Below, in pieces: positions 35,704 to 47,141 of a stretch of DNA of 64,000 nt. Position 1 is the stretch's first letter, and the number at the start of each line of letters is the position of its first letter. Made by a program: the position numbers and the translations under genes. Source of the DNA: Spinellus fusiger (Eukaryota; Mucoromycota; Mucoromycetes; Mucorales; Phycomycetaceae); assembly GCA_025094145.1 (NCBI GenBank), contig JALLLS010000003.1, forward strand, positions 310,001-374,000, read 5' to 3'. The notes beneath the pieces are model-generated. The model was given only the letters and a program-made list of their open reading frames with translations, was not told where the DNA came from and made no database searches.

Positions 35704-36166
35704 CATACCCAGGGATTTCTCTGGCTTTTAAGCGGTAATATCACCTTTCTGTTATGTTGTGAAAGATAATTCCTTTTTATGGAAATATGTTTAAAAATCA
35801 AAAGGTTTATGGATATTCAATCTATTATTTCCTTTTGTGGAATACCTCAATATCAAATTGTATTATTATCGTCTTTGGCTTTCAACTAAAGGGAAATCCT
35901 GGACAGTTCAAAGAGTAATCAAAGTCTGATCTTTATTTACTCTTTTGCACTTGTTTTCTATACCTTTCTAACTACTACTGGCTAATAATAATAATAATAG
36001 TAATAATAAAAAGCTATAGAAATCCCTCTCTTGCTAAAGTACCATTCCTTAGATATACGCCTTGCTACTCACTCTTCTACTACTATATGGTCTTCTTTTT
36101 GAATGTTTGTTTTTCTGTTAACGAGGAGTATCGATATCTCTATTTAAGGTAAGTGATTATCTGACA
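35704..36166. mobile_element. Fragment of CACACC-family end plus LTR-like insert
   Basis: 35704-35866 matches the family's terminal part in reverse (TTCTCTGGCTTTTAAGCGGT, then TATGGATATTCAA and CCTCAATATCAAATTG). 35867-36166 is an LTR-like unit starting TATCGTCTTTGGCTTTCAAC and ending ATTATCTGACA, a close relative of 52223-52501. The insert sits at the same host position as in the copies at 17962 and 29478. It begins about 45 bases upstream of the start of the hypothetical gene. Confidence 0.65.
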
Positions 36167-38354
36167 CTGGCACAGTTTCTAGTCTATTTTTCTACCATTT
36201 GTCGGAAAAAGAGGGACAGACTTTTGGATAATAAAACACTTAAGAGTAGAATAACACTTAGGTGTAGAATATTTGACGCTTGTAACGATGTGCTTATCAA
36301 TGACTTGCAAGGTTTTTTTCTTTACTCTGCTTCGAAATTTAATGAATGTCTTAATAAAAAAAACCTCTTTAAAATTGCTACAGATCCTGCCAGAAAATTA
36401 CATATTATTTATGGTAGAAAAATAGCCTGGAATTTAAGAAAACCAGCTTCCATCTTACGGTCACTTTATTTTTACACCGATATAATATTCTCTACCGGTA
36501 GCAAGTAGAGAATTTTCAGCAAGTAGTGTAAGGTGATAAAAGTCTGGTTTAATATCTTTAGGAACACTAAATGGTATGGAACCTTGGTGGATATCACAGG
36601 TACCGCCCGTATAAACTAATAAATTATAATATTATAAGCATCTATTATATTCATTCTTCGATCTGCTTACGTGGCTTGTAATGAGAACTAAACCTGAATA
36701 TAGTCTCTCTATCAATAGACACTTTAACACTATATAAATAAACAAACAAATATAAATAAACATTGGTTATGACATTTTCAATACTTACCTAGAGCCTTTA
36801 CCCAGGTCTTTATCAGGGTCAGCTAATGTCCTAGATAACCACACACATGTTAATTCAATACAAGCCAAGTACGTATTGAGAGTATACCATTTAGCAGTGT
36901 AGTTCTCTCCACGTAATAATACAGCACCATTTTTGGGCTCTGTACTGAATTGTTTGTTAGTAAAAGCCAATAGAAATACGTGCAGGTATATGATATTAAT
37001 ATTAAATGCCTTACATAACGAGGTCCCACCAACAATCAACAACAGAAACAAAGGCAAAAGGGACCAAGGCAAAGATAGGAATCAGAGCGGATTTCAACAT
37101 ATTCGTAAGATAGTATCAGTTAAAGAGTAGAATGAATAACAAAAAAGCGAGTCTGTAGACTATCTTTTTATACTATTCTGTCCTGAGGATGTTCATGCTG
37201 AAGTGCTTATTCATGCCATTAAATAACTAATATGTGTACATATGTTTTATTATATTAACATTACTTATTCTCTTTTAGTAGGTTACTGTTTGTGCCTATC
37301 TATTGAATGATTTCGTTGATATATTTTGTAGTAATCACCGTACTATATACCTATATATTTAGATTGTTTATCTTAGTTACCTACAGACTACAATTGTATT
37401 CTATGTATTGGCTATTGTTTGTTTTTCTTCATTATTATTATAAAGATATCATTTTAGCATATATGCACAGTTTTTTAATAGAATTATTAATTGAGTACAA
37501 ACAGTCATAGTTGGAACTTTTTCTTATTATTCGTAAGCCTTATTTACACTACAGTGTGCTTTTCTATACCTTTTCTTTTTTGTAGGATTCTATTTCTATT
37601 GGCATATTTATAGACTACAAGGATGCTTTGTGTGGGATTTATCTCTTTTTTTTTTCCTCTGAAGCTATTGTTCTATATTATTCACTCAAAGACTATAGTG
37701 TGATTTGATGTAAAAGTAGAGAATGATCGATCTACCATAGTATAGACATGATAGATGGCATTACAGATCGGCATAGTACAACATCTTTATCAGGTGAATT
37801 CGATCAAAAATAAAAAGCAGACCAGTCATTATGTGTTTATGTAATGTGAAATTATACAGTATGATCTATGCCTATAGTATTATTGGAAAACTAAATAATA
37901 ATAATAATAATCAAGAGGTGTGTTTTGTTGAATTAAAGGATATTTCTCTCAAAGTTACATAGTATGAATTTTGGTCTACTTATATACATATTTCTTCTAT
38001 GCTACAGAGATCAAATTTATATGACAATAATAACTTCTCAGTAAAATCAGGTATGAATTCCCCTCCCTTGTTTTATGTGTGTTTCAGAGGAGGAAAAACC
38101 TTCAAATTTACAACAATATCACAAACATTTTTTGGTGTGTACTTTACTCTATCTCTTGGATTTGATACATCGACATACTTCTTTATTCTACACTTATTAT
38201 TGTTATTATTTACAGGGAAACATTTCTATACATAAGAATATATCTTATTTCCTCTTCTGCACCAGTTTATTAATGACTTGTTCCATTCTATTATTAATAA
38301 TAATGAATCAGAAAAACCATTTCATATTCTTGTCCTAGTGCTATGGATAGTTAA
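36167..38354. other. AT-rich intergenic region with repeat debris
   Basis: No gene recognised. 36400-36500 (GGAATTTAAGAAAACCAGCTT and following) resembles 7830-7915, so both may be pieces of a further unnamed repeat. An ORF at 36224-36508 (94 codons) and one at 36785-37072 on the minus strand have no domain I know. The 3' flank of the myosin gene lies at the right edge. Confidence 0.4.
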
Positions 38355-41300
38355 TTACCTGTCTGCTCTGGCTCTTGCCTCTGTCGCCTCTGATTGGACA
38401 AGATGTACGAGTGATTCCCAGTCTGTCTGTAGGGCTCCGTGACTCTTTTCATGCTGCTGATTTAACTCAGACTCCGATGCCAGTTGGGAAGTCAGTGCTT
38501 TGAGTTTGTCCTGGAGAGTGGCTATTGTGGACTCTGCTTGTTGGTGTGCCTGACGTTGGGCTTCCAATTCAGCGGTCTGTTTATCAAAGGCAGTCTTTAG
38601 TTCTGAAAGGGCTTTTTCTGATGCCTGCTCCTTGCGTAGGAATTGGCTGTGCTGTGCCTAAACCCACGCTGTTAGTATCATTGGAGAAAGAAAGAGACTT
38701 GCCTTGTAGTCTGACTCAAGATGAGTTCTTGCTTGGATGTCTTTCTGTTGCTGTAGTTTCCATTCCTCCTCCTTTTTCTTCAAGGCCATAAGAGATGCCT
38801 GGAGTGACTCCTTTTCCTTGTCTGCCTCCTCATTCCTTTTAGTGACAGACGCCAACTGTACAACCATTGTCTGGTGGGTTTCATGGTAGGCATTGCACTG
38901 ATCTGCCAATCGTTCATTGTCCTGACTGCACTCAAGAATGTCTTGGTGAAGCCTAGCAATAAGTGTAGCCTGTGTTTGTGCCTTTTGATCACTTGTCTCC
39001 AGCTGTTCTCTTGTGTCCTGTAGTAGATGCTCCACCTCTTCTCCGTGTTCTTCTGCTAATGTCAGCTTATCCAGAAGATCCTGTTTCCCTTCTTCCAGCT
39101 CATGTACCATTGTCTGTGCATTCATTAGCAGTGTTTTATAGTCTGTCTGCTGTGATAAAAGTGTCTCGTTATCGTCTGCCAATTGTGCAGCATGGATCTG
39201 ATAGTCTTTGATCTGACTCGTAAGAGTAGCAATCTTCTGATCCTTCTCTTTGATCTGAGTATCGACACGGTAAGCAACATTCAGAGGCTTCAATTTAGCA
39301 TAGATCTTCCACCAGGGCCATTCTCGCAATGTCACATAAATACGAGCATTCCTCTGCATAACACGAATGGCTTCTGTTTGACGGACGCATCGTTGCATCT
39401 TCTGTCTTGCCATGTAACGACGGCATATCGCTTGAAATCCAGCGACATATTCTGAGAGCGTTTTATCTCTTCTTTCTTCTAATTCAGCAAGCTATTCTTT
39501 CTGTTAGTATCTATGTCTATAGTCACAGAGACAAAATAGCCTCGTCTACTTACCACTGTTGCCTTGAAGAATACTTTAGTAACACCAATACGGTACTTCT
39601 CATGCTCCAATTTCATAGCATCCAACAGGGCCTGACTTGCACTTTGTCCATCAATAAAGCTGTTGGGCTTGAGTCGGTTGGGACAGAGGATCTCGTAACG
39701 CTTACGGAAATCAGCAAAGGAGAGACGGTTGGGATATCCTGTACGGCAAATACGAATACCCTCCAACACACCATTACACCTTAACTGATCGAGGACTAAC
39801 TTTGTATCAATTTCTCCTGCCTTTTTACCATGATTAGGCACAATACAACGCACAAAATGAGGGTGTGTAGTGTAGAGTGTGTTCATCAAGGAGAGTAGCT
39901 GCTGTTTATGACGCTGTCCTACTGTTCTGAAGGATCCTCCACCTTTTCTCAACTTCATCAGCGTCAATTCAGAGCGTACTCTGATACTATCTCTTGTCAC
40001 TTCAGAATCAGTGTCCAGGTAGTCCTCAAATAGACTCGCCACATAGTGGAAGTTAGATCTTGCTAATAACCGCGTTGTGTCTTCATTCAATGGATCCTTG
40101 TTCTTATCAATCCAGCCATTCGTGACATACTCAACATCTCCTGCATAGTGCTTAATAATAAACCCATCTTTGAACCGAGTGCTCTTGTATTTCTGCTCAG
40201 GATCTCCTCTGTCCCATATTGTATTGAGCTTCTCTAGGAATCGATTGTCTGTGCCACGAGGAGCAACGCACTCTTCTTCTAAACAAGAGATAATTCCCAC
40301 TGGCTACACTGTGAATCCTGGTGCTCCTCTTTACGCATGGACTTACATTGGTCTTTTCAATCAGATCAATGGTAGGCTGCAAATCAAGCCCAAAATCAAT
40401 GTAGCTCCACTCAATCTTCTCCTTTTCATACTCTTCTTGTTCCAGTTCAAACATATTATGGTTAAAGAACTGCTGTAGCTTTTCGTTGGTGTAGTTAATG
40501 CACAATTGCTCAAAGCTATTCACTTCAAAGATCTCAAATCCAGCAATATCAAGTACACCAATAAATCCCATTCTGTCGACTGATTTTTGTGTATCAATGG
40601 CCTTGTTGATTCTCTCTACAAGAGCAGCAAAGCTTCTTTCATAGAGTGTTTTAGCAAGAACATCGAGACTGGTAATGACCTGAGCAGGGGATTTGGACTG
40701 ATTGACCCAGTCTCTTCCTGCCTTAATGCGTGGAGAGAGTAGACTGTTCTTGAAATCCTGAGCAGGAATACCTAGTAAATGGCATACTTTCTCTACTACA
40801 GTAAAGTCATTGATATCGGCTCTGTCCCCACGGTAGTCTTTTGTAACGACAATGTTGCCTAGGTGCAATACAGCAGCAACTATTCTGAACAGACCAAAGC
40901 GTTCTTTTTCAGACAGGCCCATGATGTCCATTGCATCCTATACAGTATAAATACATAGACACATAACTATAAAAAGAAGGAAAAAAAGGGGGAGGAGACT
41001 TACCAGTAGATGTCGGTATTCTTCTGCATCATCTACTCCTTGGATGGTAGTATTGGACCGTTTGATAAATCCATAGTCCTCGGGCTGACTACTACCCAGC
41101 AGTAATTTCTCTATAGTATAAGTATTTCTCTTATGTCTCCCTTACTTACCTTTGGTCTCCTTGTCACTGCTCAATAACTGGTAAAATACATGGTAGCCTC
41201 TCTCTTTAAGGGATTGCTGGTGGATTCTTGATCTTTCCAGCAGATACCACTCAATATTAGCACCACAGATATGGGCTCTTTGGTTGAACTCAATTCTGAT

Positions 41301-42350
41301 GAATTTGCCCTATGAAGACTCTCTGTTAACTCAACTCTCTTTTTTTTTCTTTTCTTTTTTCTTTTTTTTTCTTTTTTCTTTGGTTGGCAGTGATGGATCG
41401 TACTTACAAAGCGTGAGGAGTTGTTGTTACGGATGGTCTGTGCATTACCAAATGCTTCTAGAATGGGGTTGGCTTGTAATATCTGCATGCCTAGCTTATC
41501 TGTGGTACGTTGACCTAGATCAGGATGTCCACGCTCACTGGCTACAGAAGTAAGGTATTGAATCACTCGCTTTGTGTTTTCGGTTTTTCCTGCTCCAGAT
41601 TCTCCGCTTTATGCCCACAACAATGAGTACCACGGATGCTGATCAGTAGACACTACTTACGTAATAAGAATCGACTGGTTCTCATTGTTCCTCACCATAT
41701 CATGGTAGGCCTGATCTGCCACTGCATAGATATGAGGTGCTAATTCGCCTCTTCTTCTTCCTTTATAGCTCTGCAAGTACTCATCGGAATAGATGGGGAG
41801 GTCTTTGTAGGGATTGATAGCCACCAAGAAGAGTCCAGAATAGGTCTGCCACTGTCAGACTAGGCTGGATGGAACGAGTCACTTACATAGATAAAGTGGG
41901 ATTTATATCGCATGGACAGATTGTAGATAACAGAAGGCTCATTTAGGTAGGTTAAGTCTGCCATGTCCTCTACTTTATCGAATTTGGGTGGGTTCATTGG
42001 GTATATTTTGTTGAGAGGGACAAGAGACGTCTATAATAGACGATGGGCATTATTGGTGTTTAATATACATCTTTACCAACAGATTAGGCAAAGAAAGAAA
42101 GAAAGAAAAAACGACTCACCAATCCACTTTCATATTCCACAAGGGCTTCATGGACCTCCTTGTCTTCTCTTACAATATGGGCAGCCACATAGCCCTTTTG
42201 GACGTCTTGTATCCACACCCACTTCTTTTCATTGAATTTGGACTGGGCAATAGCGTCCTGTACCATGTCCAGTCTTGGGCGCAAGAACACCTTTGTGCCG
42301 TAGCTATGGATGAAGGAGCCGCCAATATCCTTTGCTGGGGATCCTTTCAT
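38355..42350 (-). CDS. Conventional myosin II heavy chain with short tail
   Basis: Multi-exon gene of roughly 1,150 residues. The N-terminal SH3-like part reads [19 protein letters not shown]. The motor follows with GESGAGKT (P-loop), NNNSSRF (switch I), DIAGFEIF (switch II), NPLNEDTT-like and [10 protein letters not shown], and [14 protein letters not shown]. One IQ-like neck ([17 protein letters not shown]) leads to [21 protein letters not shown], which is diagnostic for class II. A coiled coil of about 280 residues then ends at a TAA directly after EARARADR, far short of the about 1,000-residue rod of typical myosin II. The intron between 38657 and 38705 has a GC donor (AAG|GCAAGT). Class II myosins drive cytokinesis; how such a short rod would assemble is open. 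Confidence 0.88.
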
Positions 42351-42419
42351 GGAATAGATAACTTAAGAGAGGAGTCTTGTCAATTGGGAGGATATAGAAG
42401 AGTCCAAACTACTCAGGAA

Positions 42420-42512
42420 TATTATATAAATATATAAATATATAAAAATATATAAAAATATATATATAAAAAATATATAAAAAATATATAAAAATATATA
42501 AAAATATAAAAG
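42420..42512. repeat. AT-rich ATATAAAA tandem tract
   Basis: Imperfect repeats of ATATATAAAAA lie in the 290-base spacer between the myosin start and the convergent-side end of DCD1. Likely promoter-proximal low-complexity DNA. Confidence 0.75.
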
Positions 42513-42644
42513 AAGAAAGATGGAGATGGTTCCTATAAGGTGAGGGAGCGAGAACAGGTCTTCTTTTTATTGCAAGTCTATTTAGGCTTGCTTGTAAACA
42601 ACCCAAAAAGGCAACCCAAAAAGGCAGCCCAAAAAAAGACAATT

Positions 42645-43970
42645 CTAACAAGGCTCCTTCCATTCTAGAGGACTCATTGTAGGGTCCAGCGCAGTCATGT
42701 CCACCTGCATCTCTAGTCTCATACTGGGTGGACTGTGTTGACGTAATTGGATGCCTGCTTCCTTCAATATTCTGGCTGTCATTGAATCCATGCCATAGGA
42801 CTTGGAATAGACTACTTCTCGAACACCCTGCTGAACAATCTTAATAGCACAGCCTGGCCAATGCATTCAATAAACAAGTAGACAAAAGAAAGAAAGAAAA
42901 AAGAAAAGAAAAGGAGGGGAGGGGAGATTTACCTAGGCAGGGACATCTAGACACACACATCATTAAACCACAACACTTGAGCCTAGTAGCCTAGTAGCTT
43001 AGTAGCCTAGTAGCTTAGCTTACGTATTGCAGTAGAGAATCATCCCCTCACAGTCATCCACACGCCTTCTTCCTACTTCCAACAGTGCGTTCTCTTCTGC
43101 GTGCATACACCAGCACCGGTCCAACTGAGTCCCACAGGAAGAAGCCTCATTGCAACGGTCACAGCCTCCTTCATTACAGTTGCGCAGTCCTCGAGGTGTG
43201 CCGTTGTAACCCGTAGCAATCACTCTATAGTTCTTGACGAGAATACACCCCACTCTTCTCTTCATACAGTTGGACCTTCTTGCTGCCAGGTCAGACAGGT
43301 GCATAAAGTAGGTATCCCATGATGGGCGAAGTCTCTCTTTGTTGGTCAAGTCCAGGGTGTCCAAGTGAGAGGACAGTGCGTCAAGAGAGGCATAGGTGTT
43401 TGTGACTGCGAGATCAGCATGGGACATAAGGCGGTAGAGGGGAGTGGCATTGTTACTAGGCGTAAAGACAAGACAGTCGTCCTGGTAGACGAATTCCTCA
43501 AGGGACAGTGGTGGTCCCTTTCTATTGGACAGAAGAATAGAGTAGAGTGAATGGAGTGAATACAATTGGATAAGAAGAAATAGGCATGCCTCCCACCCCT
43601 TCTACCTTTCAGTGTAGCGACGGTAGCGCATATGCAAAGGGGCTTCAACAGACACCATAAGGAAGAAGGGTCTTTTTCTGTAGACATAAATGAGTCTCCA
43701 TAGCAACACACACACACACATAGAAAGTAAACATTACTTGAGCAGCCATAATCCATCTCCATCCACATCACACGTCACAAAGTTATCTCTCCACCGCTCA
43801 GTGACATGAACCTGCATTTCATCAAGAGTAGAGAATAATACAACCTCATGAGGCAAGGGCTGAGTGTATTTAGATTGAAGGGATACAAACAGAAATCCGT
43901 GCTTCTTCACCAGGTACTCCACCACAGTGTGTTTTCCACTGCAATGAGTCCCAGTAATGCCGATAAACAT
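42645..43970 (-). CDS. DCD1: Deoxycytidylate (dCMP) deaminase
   Basis: Five exons (43970-43738, 43677-43606, 43521-43024, 42946-42933, 42853-42645) give 341 residues. As in yeast Dcd1, an N-terminal P-loop-like segment (MFIGITGTHCSGKHTV) comes first, with KRPFFLMVSVEAPLHMRY after it. The deaminase domain has RPSWDTYFMHL, RSNCMKRRVGCILVKNYRVIATGYNGTPRG, then zinc site CMHAEENALLEVGR (His and catalytic Glu) and CNT-CPCLGC at the exon 3-5 joins. It converts dCMP to dUMP for dTMP synthesis and is allosterically controlled by dCTP and dTTP in known members. Exon 4 is only 14 bases and encodes the first cysteine of the PCxxC zinc motif. Confidence 0.95.
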
Positions 43971-44140
43971 ACTTAAGAAAGAACAAACAAAGCAGTCCGT
44001 TTGTTTTCTTGTACAAGACACTGGGCCAATCATATTGTTGGAAATGGGGGTAGTGTACGAATCCTAGTGTAAGTTCATCCTTCACCAAGGTCCTCTTTTT
44101 CATTCATTGCTATAAGAACACTGGATGTTTTATTGACTGT

Positions 44141-45458
44141 TTATGGGGAAGATCCCTCGGGAGGTAACAAATTGCCAAATCGAAATCCCTAATAAGGAGA
44201 GTGTTAGCAGCAGTCATTAGATAGTATAGATAGTATAGATAGTATAGATAGTATAGATAGTATAGATAGTGTAGTATATAGTTCAGTGTAGTATAATATA
44301 CCATACTGTACTATACTGCAATATACTAAAAAGAAGTTGCCTTAACATTGGCAGTCTTTTACCTTTGGACCATAGGATTTAGAATAGCATACTCGGCAGT
44401 AAAGATCAAAGTCACGATCTACCATATTGGTAGAATTCAACAATTTACCACAGTCACAGCATTTTAGGCATAGTTTGTGGTATTTGTTCCCTGCCCCCAA
44501 TGCCTAGAATACAGCAGAACAATGAATAGACAGTGCTTTAACTATATTCATCTATTACCAGTTCTGCAGCATAAACTGCCTTTTTGCACTTTGTACACGT
44601 ATCTACTTGGACATTAAATCCTAATTTACGAGGCACATAGCTTGTTCTTGGCTGGTGGCTGCTGGTGGTAGGCACACTATAATAGACAGAAGGAAGTTGT
44701 GTTTCTTGTAGTCTGGGTGGTATAGGTGGAGGTGGTTGTATTTTCAGCGATGGTGGTGGTTGTTCTTGTTCTTCTGTCTCTGTGATATTAAACTCTGGTT
44801 CTTGCTCTTGTTCTTGTTCTGTCACACCTCTCTTGGGCGGTACTTGTGGGCGTGCAGGTAACACTGGTGCCACTGAGGGCAGTCCTGCAGTAGTGGCTGG
44901 AATAGATGGAGAACTGCTCCGGCGTGTACTATGCACTTCACTAGGAAGACTATCCGTGCTTAGAAAGGCTGCACCTCCCGCTAGTAGAGGCATGGATGAG
45001 TCATTACTCTCCACTCTTCCTTACCAAATCCATAGCCCTTGGGACCCCATTTGCGTGTATAACATCCTCTGCAGTACACCTGATATGGATACAATGGCTG
45101 AATAAATATTATTAGACTCATCCTACCTCTCCCCCACGCTCGGTCAAAGAAGAGTCCAATGGCTTATTACACTCCTAAAAGAACAAGTCAGTACTGTACT
45201 GTTCCGACACACTTGACTCGACTAGAACAGACTGTTTCTACCTTGCACTTGAGACACTGACTATGCCAAGCACCTCCTGGGCCAATTGCCTAGCAAGTCA
45301 CCTTCTTTAGACCCTAGGACTCAAAGCAGACAGACTTACTTGCTCTGCCATGTAGACAGCTAAACAACAGTGGGAGTTTCAATACAAACCAAGCATAGCA
45401 CATACTTACACTTGTGGCAGCGTGGACATTGAGGGGCTCCTCCAAACTTGAATGGCAT
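44141..45458 (-). CDS. Two-LIM-domain protein, CRP-like
   Basis: Starts MPFKFGGAPQCPRCHK and continues through small exons with GPGGAWHSQCLKC, CNKPLDSSLTERGGE and YCRGCYTRKWGPKGYGFG, forming LIM domain 1. A Ser/Pro-rich linker of about 120 residues follows (LLAG, TEEQEQPPPSL). LIM domain 2 then has TCTKCKKAVYAAEL, KYHKLCLKCCDCGKLLNS and YCRVCYSKSYGPKG, ending FGNLLPPEGSSP. The Gly-rich YGPKG motif after each domain is typical of cysteine-rich proteins that bind actin or alpha-actinin. The final exon is reached across an intron containing a tandem repeat. The gene is divergent from the PTAR1 gene. Confidence 0.88.
44218..44272. repeat. 10-base tandem repeat in a LIM-gene intron
   Basis: About five copies of TAGTATAGAT lie within the last intron of the LIM-domain gene. 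Confidence 0.9.
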
Positions 45459-45580
45459 GACAAGAAAAAGAACAGTCAATACTCCATCCCCTCATTCATT
45501 GTCCTTCAAGTATGTGTAAATAGCTACTGGCGATGCGTCATTGCTTCTCTTGTCCCAGTCATACCGAGCTATTGTGTACA
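45459..45580. promoter_or_regulatory. Compact divergent promoter between LIM and PTAR1 genes
   Basis: Only 122 bases separate the start codons of the two divergent genes, so they must share a bidirectional promoter region. No TATA box or named operator is obvious. Confidence 0.55.
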
Positions 45581-46880
45581 ATGTATAGCAAGTTCGTGCA
45601 TGCTCTCTCAACAAAGGTCATGTGAGTTGAGTCTATACATACTAAGGAGAGAAGGCTCATAGAACAGCAGTGACGAAATAGGTCTTTTGCCTGTACTGCC
45701 TTTGCTCTCGGATCTTCCTGTAGAGAGCGCGCCTTTCTATCCTCTGGTGGTTGTAGGGACTAAGTTAGGGATTGGTTATGAACACCTGTCGACACTTCTT
45801 AAACAGGCTAAGGCACTCTATGATCCGTTAGCAGACCATAAACTACTGGAACAAGTGACAAGAGTAATGGTCCTTATCAAACCAGATAACTACACAGCTA
45901 TGAATACAAGGCAAGCCTCTCTATTGGCATCCTTTTTCTGCTCTCTCTTACTAACAGAGATAAAGAAAGAAGCTAGTATCTGCTCATTATATCTCTATTC
46001 AAGATGAACTTGAATTGATTGACCTAATATTCACTGTGCCCAAACATACCAAGAGTTCTGTTGCTTGGTATCATAGGTAGCATAGTGAGGTAGCATACAT
46101 AGCCCACGGCTTATTGTATTTGTTTAGGCGGTGGATACATCAGTGGCATCAGATGAACTCGTCTACCTGTAGTATGGATGGAATGACACTAGAACATGAA
46201 CTTGCAACGTGCCACCGGGCCACTACATTATACCCTAAAGGCTATTATTCATGGAACTATCGACACTGGCTTCTTTCATTAATGGTGGATGCTTCTGTTC
46301 TTCAAAAAGAATATCACTATGCCTGTGGTTGGGTAAAGGTCAATGTGAGTGATCATTCTGGTGTACAGCATCTTGAGCGTGTAGTGGAGGCATTGCGGCA
46401 CACCACAGACACTCCCCTCACGTTGGAAGACCATCTTGCTTGGCTAGACACCCTGATTGCTTGTTATCCTGGTCATGAAACACTTTGGTATCATCGTCGT
46501 TATTGTGTAGATGCTATGAGTCAACCCAAGGGAGACTGTGCCCACCACAGCACCCACCATGCATTTGTTAGAGACATCATTCGTCAAAATGGAATCACGT
46601 CCTTTTCACTGGATAAAAGTTCTTCTTCTGCCGTATCTCAAACTAAACTTGCATTTCACTTTGGTGTATGGCTATGTTTAAAGGTAAAGACTCTAATTGA
46701 AAGATAAGAAGAAGAAAAAAAGAAAGTGAATACAATTCGACTCTGAATACATGTCTGCTATCATAGGAAAGGAATTCTGGATCATTCGATAGTGAGAGGA
46801 TGAAGTACTATCTTGAAGAGCTTAAAGATACTCCGGCCAGTCATGAACTTTATACACTAATGACTAACAATTCCTATTGA
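45581..46880 (+). CDS. PTAR1: PTAR1-like protein prenyltransferase alpha-subunit repeat protein
   Basis: Five exons (45581-45621, 45668-45910, 45966-46067, 46128-46683, 46767-46880) give 351 residues. Repeats with the Trp-centred PPTA pattern are seen: DNYTAMNTRKKLV, SSVAWRWIHQW, YPKGYYSWNYRHWLLSL, and HETLWYHRRYCVDAM. These resemble the alpha subunits of farnesyl/geranylgeranyl transferases, and best the PTAR1 group, which pairs with RabGGTB to prenylate Ykt6 in animals. Intron 2 has a GC donor (AG|GCAAGC at 45911). The ATG at 45581 was chosen because the first exon joins in frame; no ATG precedes the second exon's open frame. Confidence 0.82.
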
Positions 46881-47141
46881 TGAATATTAAGTGAATTGAC
46901 CTCTGTTTGCTATAGATAATTAAACTATGTTGATAAACAACTAAGTGAAATAGACTTTATTAAGTACATTTTAATCAGTGAATACATTTAATTAGCAAAT
47001 ATAAATATAAATTCAATATAAATTCATCTTATTTTCTCTCATGTGTGTGCTCCTCAAAGGGATCATTTGAAGGACCAAACTCAACAAAAGGATCACTATT
47101 AATATAGAAGCGATGAGTTGTATGCCATCTAAAGTCATACA

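Noticed and set aside
36785..37072. A secreted or membrane protein gene on the minus strand (MPWSLLPLFLLLIVGG...)
   Set aside because: No start context, splice continuation or conserved domain could be found, and the region is repeat-like and AT-rich.
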